Below, piece after piece: positions 43,584 through 49,689 of a DNA stretch of 49,689 nucleotides. The translations under genes were made by a program, and so were the position numbers. This DNA is from Schlegelella_A sp035995885 (lineage in GTDB: Bacteria > Pseudomonadota > Gammaproteobacteria > Burkholderiales > Burkholderiaceae_C), in NCBI GenBank assembly GCA_035995885.1, contig DASYKC010000075.1, positions 1 through 49,689 of the forward strand, read 5' to 3'. The notes under the pieces were generated by a model that was not told the DNA's origin, made no database searches, and saw only the letters and a program-made list of their open reading frames with translations. Positions within the stretch are counted from its first letter, which is position 1. Every line of letters starts with the position of its first letter.

Positions 43584-43623
43584 AATATAGTTTCGAACGT
43601 TAACCATTAACCTAAGTAATTAC
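43584..43623. promoter_or_regulatory. AT-rich palindrome block, candidate MarR operator
   Basis: In an otherwise GC-rich window this 40-base island contains TTCGAA (43592-43597), the inverted repeat GTTAA-CCA-TTAAC (43599-43611) and the palindrome GTAATTAC (43616-43623). It lies midway between the divergent MarR and crotonase starts, so it is the likely site of MarR binding and of the promoters. No clear sigma70 hexamer pair is visible. Confidence 0.6.
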
Positions 43624-43670
43624 CCGAGGACGGCGGCGTGCCTCGAGCAGCGAAGGGAAGTCCCTAAGCG

Positions 43671-44525
43671 ATGGCGCCATCGTCCTCCTTACGATCGATC
43701 CAGATGACCTCCACCGACCCGCGCGACAACGCTCCGCTCCCCGCCGTTCTCCAGGCGCTCGATCTGCTCCGCATCGAGCCCGCCGGCGCGGTGCTGCACG
43801 TTCGCCTGAACCGGCCGGCGAAGCGCAACGCCGTCAGCGATGCGCTCGTCGCGCAGCTGCACACCTGCTTCGTCAACCTGCCCGAGGCGACGCGCGCCGT
43901 CGTCCTGAGCGGCGAGGGCGATCACTTCTGCGCCGGCCTCGATCTCTCGGAGATCTCCGAGCGAAGCGTCGCCGAGGGCATCGCCCACTCGCGCTCGTGG
44001 CACGCCGCGTTCGCGCAGATCCAGTTCGGCCGCGTGCCCGTCGTCGCCGTGCTGCACGGCGCCGTCGTCGGCGGCGGCCTCGAGCTGGCAGCCGCGTGCC
44101 ACGTGCGCGTCGCCGAGGCGAGCGCGTTCTACGGCCTGCCCGAGGGCCAGCGCGGCCTCTTCGTCGGCGGCGGCGGCTCGGCGCGCATCCCGCGTCTCAT
44201 CGGCACCGCGCGAATGACCGACATGATGCTGACCGGCCGCGTCTACGACGCGAACGAGGGCCTGGCCATCGGCGTCTCGCAGTACGTCGTCGCGGCCGGG
44301 CAGGGGCTGGCGAAGGCGCTCGCGCTCGCCCAGCGCATCGCCGCCAACGCGCCGCTCTCGAACTTCGCGGTCATGCACGCGCTGCCGCGCATCGCCGACA
44401 TGGCGCAGGACGAGGGCCTGTTCGTCGAGTCGCTGATGGCGGCGATCGCCTCCGGCGACGAGGCGGCCAAGAGCCGCGTCCGCGCCTTCCTCGACGGCAA
44501 GGCGGCGAAAGTGCAGAAGGCGTGA
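43671..44525 (+). CDS. Crotonase-family enoyl-CoA hydratase/isomerase
   Basis: A 284-residue crotonase. The CoA-binding and oxyanion segments are HFCAGLDLSEIS and LHGAVVGGGLELAAACH, with a Glu in GLELA and a second acidic residue in YGLPEGQRGLF, where hydratases keep their catalytic pair. It lacks the distinctive segments of hydroxycinnamoyl-CoA hydratase-lyase (Ech), so simple hydration to a beta-hydroxyacyl-CoA is more likely than retro-aldol cleavage. It may start at 43671 (GAAGGGAAG upstream) or at the ATG 43704. Its stop overlaps the ligase start by GTGA (44522-44525). Confidence 0.87.
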   Translation: MAPSSSLRSIQMTSTDPRDNAPLPAVLQALDLLRIEPAGAVLHVRLNRPAKRNAVSDALVAQLHTCFVNLPEATRAVVLSGEGDHFCAGLDLSEISERSVAEGIAHSRSWHAAFAQIQFGRVPVVAVLHGAVVGGGLELAAACHVRVAEASAFYGLPEGQRGLFVGGGGSARIPRLIGTARMTDMMLTGRVYDANEGLAIGVSQYVVAAGQGLAKALALAQRIAANAPLSNFAVMHALPRIADMAQDEGLFVESLMAAIASGDEAAKSRVRAFLDGKAAKVQKA

Positions 44526-46384
44526 AGGCGCAGGCCCGCTATCGCGACCTGCCGCTCGGCGGCTCGCTCGAGGCCGACCTCACGCGCCGCGCCGACGGCG
44601 CGACGGTCGTCGTCTCGCGCGAGCCGCTCGCGCCCTATCCCGCGCGCCTCACCGACCGCCTCGCCGAATGGGCCGGGCGCGACCCGGACCGCACCCTCGT
44701 CGCCAAGCGCGTCCGGGGCGGCGACTGGCGCCGCGTCAGCTACGGCGAAGCGCTGCAGGCCGCGCGGGCGATCGCGCAGGCGCTCATCGACCATCGCCTG
44801 TCGCCCGAGCGGCCGGTCGCGATCCTTTCCGAGAACGACATCGAGCACCTTCTCCTCGGCCTCGGCGCGATGCTCGCCGGCGTTCCGTTCGCGCCGGTCT
44901 CGCCCGCCTATTCGCTCGTCTCGCAGGACCACGGCAAGCTGCGCCACATCCTCGGCGTGCTGACGCCGGGCTTGGTGTTCGCGAGCGGGCCGGCGTACGG
45001 CAAGGCGATCGATGCCGTCGTGGCGCGCGACACGCCGGTCGTCCTCGGCGATGGCGCAATCGCCGGTCGGGCGACGACGCCCTTCGCGGCGCTCCTCGCG
45101 ACGGCGCCGACCGCGGCCGTCGACGAAGCGCATGCGCGCGTCGGCGCCGACACGATCGCCAAGTTCCTCTTCACCTCGGGCTCGACCAAGCTGCCGAAGG
45201 GCGTCGTCAACACGCAGCGCATGCTGTGCTCGAACCAGCAGATGATCCGCCAGTGCTTTCCGCAGCTGGCCGAAGAGGCGCCGGTGCTGGTCGACTGGCT
45301 GCCGTGGAACCACACCTTCGGCGGCAACCACAACGTCGGCCTCGTCATCTACAACGGCGGCACGCTCTACATCGACGAAGGCAAGCCGACGCCGGCGCTG
45401 ATCGGCGAGACGCTGCGCAACCTGCGCGAGATCGCGCCGACGATGTACTTCAACGTGCCGAAGGGCTTCGAGGAGATCGCCGACGCGCTCGAGGTCGACC
45501 CGGTGCTGCGCAAGACGCTCTTCAGCCGCGTCAGGATGTTCTTCTTCGCCGGCGCCGGTCTGGCGCAGCCGGTCTGGGACAAGCTCGACCGCGTCGCCGA
45601 GCAGGAATGCGGCGAGCGCATCCGGATGCTCACCGGCCTCGGCATGACCGAGACGGCGCCGTTCGCGATCTGCGCCAACGCGCGCGAGGTGAAGTCGGGC
45701 CACATCGGTCTGCCGGCGCCCGGCCTCGAGCTGAAGCTCGTTGGCGACGGCGACGAGCCGGGCGCCAAGCAGGAAGTGCGCTACCGCGGCCCCAACGTCA
45801 CGCCCGGCTACTGGCGCGCGCCCGAGCAGACGGCCGAGTGCTTCGACGACGAAGGCTTCTATTGCAGCGGCGACGCCGCCAGGCCGATGGACGCGGCCCG
45901 CCCCGAGCTCGGCTTCGTCTTCGACGGTCGCATCGCCGAGGACTTCAAGCTCGCGACCGGCACCTTCGTCTCGGTCGGGCCGCTGCGCGCGAAGATCATC
46001 GCCGCCGGCGTTCCGATCGTGCAGGACGTCGTCATCGCCGGCATCGACCGCAACGAGATCGGCATCCTGATCTTTCCGCGCATCGACGCCTGCCGCGAGC
46101 TGGCCGGCCTGCCGGCGAACGCGTCGGCGCACCTCGCCCTCGGCGACCCGACCGTGCGCGCCTTCCTGCAGCAGCTCGTCGACGCGCTGCACGCGAGCGG
46201 CACCGGCAGCGCGACGCGGGTCGCGCGCGCCCTGGTCCTCGCCGAGCCGCCGTCGATCGACCGCGGCGAGATCACCGACAAGGGCTCGATCAACCAGCGG
46301 GCCGTGCTCCTGCACCGCGATGCCGACGTGGTCCGCATGTACCTCGGCCGCGATCGCGACGTGCTCGTGCCGCGGCCCGACTGA
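44522..46384 (+). CDS. fcs: Feruloyl-CoA synthase
   Basis: A 620-residue acyl-CoA ligase activating ferulate, p-coumarate or related cinnamic acids. The adenylation signature is the variant FLFTSGSTKLPKGVVNTQRM (about residues 214-233), followed by LVDWLPWNHTFGGNHNVG, a combination I associate with feruloyl-CoA synthases. The C-terminal lid ends with the catalytic Lys in RGEITDKGSINQRAVL. It starts with GTG, translationally coupled to the crotonase. The short thioesterase gene follows 13 bases later. Exact aryl specificity cannot be read from sequence. Confidence 0.9.
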   Translation: MKAQARYRDLPLGGSLEADLTRRADGATVVVSREPLAPYPARLTDRLAEWAGRDPDRTLVAKRVRGGDWRRVSYGEALQAARAIAQALIDHRLSPERPVAILSENDIEHLLLGLGAMLAGVPFAPVSPAYSLVSQDHGKLRHILGVLTPGLVFASGPAYGKAIDAVVARDTPVVLGDGAIAGRATTPFAALLATAPTAAVDEAHARVGADTIAKFLFTSGSTKLPKGVVNTQRMLCSNQQMIRQCFPQLAEEAPVLVDWLPWNHTFGGNHNVGLVIYNGGTLYIDEGKPTPALIGETLRNLREIAPTMYFNVPKGFEEIADALEVDPVLRKTLFSRVRMFFFAGAGLAQPVWDKLDRVAEQECGERIRMLTGLGMTETAPFAICANAREVKSGHIGLPAPGLELKLVGDGDEPGAKQEVRYRGPNVTPGYWRAPEQTAECFDDEGFYCSGDAARPMDAARPELGFVFDGRIAEDFKLATGTFVSVGPLRAKIIAAGVPIVQDVVIAGIDRNEIGILIFPRIDACRELAGLPANASAHLALGDPTVRAFLQQLVDALHASGTGSATRVARALVLAEPPSIDRGEITDKGSINQRAVLLHRDADVVRMYLGRDRDVLVPRPD

Positions 46385-46397
46385 AAGACGAACCGCG

Positions 46398-46817
46398 ATG
46401 GCCAGGACGACCCACTTCCGCGTCACCGTGCAGTTCGGCGATTGCGATCCGGCGGGGATCGTCTTCTATCCGAACTTCCAGCGCTGGATCGACGCCGCCT
46501 CGCTCTCGTTCTTCATGCAGTGCGGGGTGCCGCCGTGGCGCGAACTGGTCAAGACGCGCGGCATCGTCGGCACGCCGCTGCTCGAGATCTCGACCCGGTT
46601 CGTGGTCGCCGCGACCTACGCCGAGGAGCTCTCGATCGCGACCCACGTCGAGGCATGGCGCGCCAAGGTCTTCGTCCAGCACCACCGCGTCACGCGCGGC
46701 GAGACGTTGATCTGCGAAGGGCGCGAGACGCGCGCCTTCGTTCGCCGCGACGCCGACGACCCGGAGCGCCTCCGCGCCATCCCGATCCCCGAAGACATTC
46801 GCGCCCTTTGCGAGTGA
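46398..46817 (+). CDS. 4-hydroxybenzoyl-CoA thioesterase-family hotdog protein
   Basis: A 139-residue hotdog-fold acyl-CoA thioesterase. The N-terminal active-site motif VQFGDCDPAGIVFYPNFQRW has the Asp of the Pseudomonas-type 4HBT enzymes. The central strands include FVVAATYAEELSIATHVEAW. In this operon it would release a hydroxybenzoate or cinnamate from CoA, or recycle CoA from stalled thioesters. It directly follows the feruloyl-CoA synthase gene and precedes the ABC transporter by 37 bases. Confidence 0.9.
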   Translation: MARTTHFRVTVQFGDCDPAGIVFYPNFQRWIDAASLSFFMQCGVPPWRELVKTRGIVGTPLLEISTRFVVAATYAEELSIATHVEAWRAKVFVQHHRVTRGETLICEGRETRAFVRRDADDPERLRAIPIPEDIRALCE

Positions 46818-46854
46818 CGGTCATCGATTCAGCAGCAACACCAGGAGTCACACC

Positions 46855-48003
46855 ATGAAAAGGAATCGCATCCTCGCGGCCGCCGTCGCCGCGGGCTTCG
46901 CGGCGCTGGCGCCCTTGCCGGCGTTCGCCGACCTGACGATCGGCGTCAGCATCTCGCTCACCGGGCCGACGTCGGCGCTCGGCATCCCGACCAAGAACGG
47001 CATCGCCCTCTGGCCGAAGGAGATCGCCGGCGAGAAGGTCAACGTCATCCTGCTCGACGACGCCACCGATCCGACGACGGCGGTCAAGAACACGAGGAAG
47101 TTCATCAACGAGGACAAGGTCGACGTCGTCGTCGGCTCGGTCGCGACGCCGGTCGCGGCGGCGATGGCCGACGTCGCCGCCGAAGGCAAGACGGTGCAGC
47201 TCATGCTCTCGCCGGTCAACCTGCCCGAAGGCCGCGGCGGCTGGTCGTTCCGCATGCCGCAGTCGACGGCGGTGATGGCGATCCCGATCGTCGAGCAGTG
47301 GAAAAAGCTCGGCGTCAAGAGCTACGGCTTTCTCGGCTACGCCGACGCCTACGGCGAGGCGTGGCTCAAGGACATCACGCCGCTCGCCGAGAAGGCCGGC
47401 ATCAAGCAGGTCGCGGTCGAGCGCTTCGCGCGCACCGACACGGCGGTGACGGGCCAGGCGCTCAAGCTGATGGCGGCCAATCCGGACGCGATCCTCGTCG
47501 TCGCCTCGGGCAGCGGCTCGGCGATGCCGCACAAGGGCCTGGTCGAGCGCGGCTATCCGAAGGGCAAGATCTACCAGACGCACGGCGCGGCGACGATGGA
47601 CCTGATCCGCGTCGGCGGCGCCGACGTCGAGGGCTCGTTCGTGTCGTCGGGCCCGGCGGTCGTCGCCGAGAAGCTGCCCGACTCGAACGCGAGCAAGGCG
47701 CTCGGCGTCCAGTTCAAGAACCAGTTCGAGGCGGCCAACGGCAAGGGCTCGGCGAACCAGTTCGCGGCGCACGCGTACGACGTCGTCCTCGTCCTGCAGA
47801 AGGCGGTGCCGATCGCGCTCAAGAAGGGCAAGCCCGGAACGCCGGAGTTTCGCGCCGCGCTGAAGGACGCGTTCGAGACGATGGGGCGCACGCCGGTCTC
47901 GCAGGGCGTCCTCAACTGGACTGCCGCCGATCACTTCGGCTACACGCCCGAGACCGGCGTGCTGCTGAAGGTCGTGAACGGCGACTGGCAGGTGGTTCAC
48001 TGA
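46855..48003 (+). CDS. Branched-chain-type ABC transporter substrate-binding protein
   Basis: A 382-residue periplasmic binding protein of the Leu/Ile/Val-like (Peripla_BP_6) family. Signal peptide MKRNRILAAAVAAGFAALAPLPAFA, then DLTIGVSISLTGPTSALGIP and the lobe segments GSVATPVAAAMADVAAEGK and YADAYGEAWLKDITPLAEKAG. AGGAG lies before the ATG. Homologues in R. palustris (CouP-like) bind aromatic acids, and the cluster context suggests a hydroxycinnamate or benzoate ligand rather than amino acids. It is followed by two permease genes. Confidence 0.9.
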   Translation: MKRNRILAAAVAAGFAALAPLPAFADLTIGVSISLTGPTSALGIPTKNGIALWPKEIAGEKVNVILLDDATDPTTAVKNTRKFINEDKVDVVVGSVATPVAAAMADVAAEGKTVQLMLSPVNLPEGRGGWSFRMPQSTAVMAIPIVEQWKKLGVKSYGFLGYADAYGEAWLKDITPLAEKAGIKQVAVERFARTDTAVTGQALKLMAANPDAILVVASGSGSAMPHKGLVERGYPKGKIYQTHGAATMDLIRVGGADVEGSFVSSGPAVVAEKLPDSNASKALGVQFKNQFEAANGKGSANQFAAHAYDVVLVLQKAVPIALKKGKPGTPEFRAALKDAFETMGRTPVSQGVLNWTAADHFGYTPETGVLLKVVNGDWQVVH

Positions 48004-48062
48004 GCCGACAGGTATCGTCGCGGGCGGCCGGGGAGCCTCGCTGACCCGCGCCGCTGCAACGC

Positions 48063-49106
48063 ATGGACCTCTCCACCGCCGGCATCCTCCTGCTCGACGG
48101 CGTCACCAACGGCGCGGTCTACGCCTTGCTGGCGCTGGCGACGGTGCTCGTCTTCGCGGTCACTCGCGTCATCTTCATCCCGCAGGGCGAGTTCGTCGCC
48201 TACGGCGCGCTGACGCTGGCGCTGCTGCAGCTCGGCAAGGTGCCGGGAACGATCTGGCTCCTGCTCGCGCTCGCCGCGGTGGCGGCGCTGCTCGACCTCG
48301 CCGATGCGGTCCGGCGCGGCCTGCCGGCAGCGGCGATGGCGCGCGGCCTGGCGCGAACGCTGGTCGCGCCGGTCGTCGTCGCCGCGGTCACGGCGTGGGC
48401 GGCGCCGCTCAAGCTGCACCTGCTCGCCCAGAGCGCGCTGACCTTGGCGATCGTCACGCTGCTCGGGCCGCTCGTCTACCGCCTCGCCTACCAGCGCCTG
48501 GCCGACGCCAGCGTGCTGGTGCTCCTCATCGTCTCGGTCGGTGTCCACTTCGCGCTCACCGGCCTCGGCCTCGTCTTCTTCGGCGCCGAGGGCTATCGCA
48601 ACCCGAGCTTCTGGGACGCGCGCTTCTCGGCCGGGCCGCTGACGCTCTCGGGCCAGACGATCTTCATCTTCGTCGCCTCGATCGTCCTCATCGTGGCGCT
48701 CTGGCTCTTCTTCGGCCGGACGCTGCGCGGCAAGGCGCTGCGCGCGACGGCGGTCAACCGCCTCGGTGCGCGACTGATGGGCATCTCCACGTCGGGCGCC
48801 GGCAAGCTGAGCTTCGGCCTGGCGGCCTTCATCGGCGCGCTCTCGGGCCTGCTGATCGGGCCGACGACGACGATCTTCTACGACTCGGGCTTCCTGATCG
48901 GCCTGAAGGGCTTCGTCGCCGCGATCTTCGGCGGCCTGGCGAGCTATCCGGCGGCCGCGCTCGGCGCGCTCCTGGTCGGCGTGCTCGAGAGCTTCAGCTC
49001 GTTCTACGCCAGCGCGTTCAAGGAAGTGATCGTCTTCACGCTCATCATCCCGGTGCTCCTCTGGCGCTCGTTCCAGCACGGCCCCGGCGACGAGGAAGAG
49101 CAGTGA
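48063..49106 (+). CDS. ABC transporter permease, LivH-like
   Basis: A 347-residue inner-membrane permease of the branched-chain amino-acid type. Opening LLDGVTNGAVYALLALATVL is typical of LivH, as is the cytoplasmic coupling segment GKALRATAVNRLGARLMGIS. It has about eight hydrophobic segments and is longer than E. coli LivH through an insert near residues 65-120. It ends overlapping the second permease by GTGA (49103-49106). Confidence 0.9.
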   Translation: MDLSTAGILLLDGVTNGAVYALLALATVLVFAVTRVIFIPQGEFVAYGALTLALLQLGKVPGTIWLLLALAAVAALLDLADAVRRGLPAAAMARGLARTLVAPVVVAAVTAWAAPLKLHLLAQSALTLAIVTLLGPLVYRLAYQRLADASVLVLLIVSVGVHFALTGLGLVFFGAEGYRNPSFWDARFSAGPLTLSGQTIFIFVASIVLIVALWLFFGRTLRGKALRATAVNRLGARLMGISTSGAGKLSFGLAAFIGALSGLLIGPTTTIFYDSGFLIGLKGFVAAIFGGLASYPAAALGALLVGVLESFSSFYASAFKEVIVFTLIIPVLLWRSFQHGPGDEEEQ

Positions 49107-49689
49107 GCCTGCGCCGCCTCGCCCTGCTGGTCTTCGTGATCGCGCTCGCCCTCGTGCCGGTGCTGACGCCGGCGAAGAGCGAGTTCCTGATCACCCAGGC
49201 CAACTACATCGGCCTGTACGCGCTGGTCGTGATCGGCCTGGTGCTGCTCACGGGGATCGCCGGGCTGACGTCGTTCGGCCAGGCCGCGTTCGTCGGCATG
49301 GGCGCGTACACCGCGGCCTACCTGACGCTCAGCTACGGCGTCTCGCCCTGGCTCACGGTCTGGGTCGGCCTCGCCGTCACCGCGCTCGCCGCGCTCGTCC
49401 TCGCCTGGGTGACCTTGCGCATGTCGGGCCACTACCTGCCGCTGGCGACGATCGCCTGGGGCCTCTCGCTCTTCTACCTGCTCGGCAACCTCGATTTCCT
49501 GGGCAAGTACGACGGCCTGCTCGGCATTCCGGCGCTGTCGTTCTTCGGCACCTCGCTCAACACCGGGCGGAGCTTCTTCTACCTGCTCTGGATCATCGTC
49601 GTCCTCGCCGCGATCGCCGTCACCCACCTGCTCGACTCGCGCGCCGGCCGGGCGCTGCGCGCGGTCAAGGGCGGAACGACGATGCCCGA
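49103..49689 (+). CDS. ABC transporter permease, LivM-like (cut by window edge)
   Basis: The first 195 residues of the second permease, starting with GTG overlapping the stop of the LivH-like gene. LivM-type segments are visible: NYIGLYALVVIGLVLLTGIA, GLTSFGQAAFVGMGAYTAAY and HYLPLATIAWGLS. The rest, and presumably the LivG/LivF ATPases, lie beyond the window. Confidence 0.9.
   Translation, partial: MSLRRLALLVFVIALALVPVLTPAKSEFLITQANYIGLYALVVIGLVLLTGIAGLTSFGQAAFVGMGAYTAAYLTLSYGVSPWLTVWVGLAVTALAALVLAWVTLRMSGHYLPLATIAWGLSLFYLLGNLDFLGKYDGLLGIPALSFFGTSLNTGRSFFYLLWIIVVLAAIAVTHLLDSRAGRALRAVKGGTTMP

Noticed and set aside
43671..44525. Crotonase as hydroxycinnamoyl-CoA hydratase-lyase (Ech)
   Set aside because: The characteristic Ech segments are not seen and no vanillin dehydrogenase is adjacent, so only a generic hydratase call is supported.

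Overview
This is a very GC-rich, densely coded chromosomal window that reads as a betaproteobacterium, most likely Burkholderiales. The evidence is a box-type aerobic benzoate cluster, a Bug-family (tripartite tricarboxylate transporter) binding protein, a three-repeat protein that looks like the Burkholderiales DUF4148 type, and extreme third-position GC that opens long mirror reading frames on both strands. I see no rRNA, tRNA, CRISPR array, insertion sequence or phage block. No stretch above about 300 bases lacks a gene.

Layout. Positions 1-6400 hold the benzoyl-CoA (box) module: benzoate-CoA ligase (leftward, cut by the window edge), the regulator boxR, and boxC-boxB-boxA. They make benzoyl-CoA, form its 2,3-epoxide and cleave the ring by hydrolysis. 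TGCA-N6-TGCA repeats lie at the ligase/boxR divergence and over the boxC promoter. Positions 6400-13600 carry mixed small units: a Lys/Ala-rich exported peptide, a Bug-type binding protein, a small membrane gene pair facing a MarR regulator with a double operator, a DUF3311/sodium-solute symporter pair, a small monooxygenase-fold protein, a host-attachment-like protein, a repeat protein, and a stand-alone TOPRIM protein. Positions 13800-19700 hold an SGNH esterase, an orphan TRAP binding protein, and two lipoproteins (one a large alpha/beta hydrolase) facing a FadR-type GntR regulator. Positions 19700-24200 hold a DUF938 methyltransferase, a TonB-dependent receptor preceded by two paralogous small His/Cys proteins, and a DedA protein.

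Positions 24200-31500 hold an epoxide-hydrolase-like enzyme, SelO, a Tat-exported bicovalent flavoprotein and a LytS/LytTR/GIN-domain operon with 4-base overlaps. Positions 31500-41600 hold a CoA-transferase-family protein, an orphan protein with contractile-injection-system-like motifs, msrB-msrA, a MOSC protein, a diguanylate cyclase, a crystallin-like lipoprotein, an hsp20-lon pair and a two-domain 3-hydroxyacyl-CoA dehydrogenase. Positions 41600-49689 hold a BON lipoprotein and a second aromatic module: amidohydrolase, MarR regulator, crotonase, feruloyl-CoA synthase, 4HBT thioesterase and a branched-chain-type ABC transporter (binding protein, permease, partial permease).

How it fits together (inference). 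The right-hand module contains a plausible set for CoA-dependent side-chain shortening of hydroxycinnamates: ligase, hydratase, dehydrogenase, a beta-ketoacyl-CoA-hydrolase candidate and thioesterase, with MarR control and ABC uptake. The left-hand module degrades benzoyl-CoA. The window therefore looks like an aromatic-acid catabolic region with stress and signalling genes between the two modules. The least explained items are the orphan injection-system-like protein, the twin His/Cys proteins before the TonB receptor, and the non-canonical hydroxycinnamate gene set.
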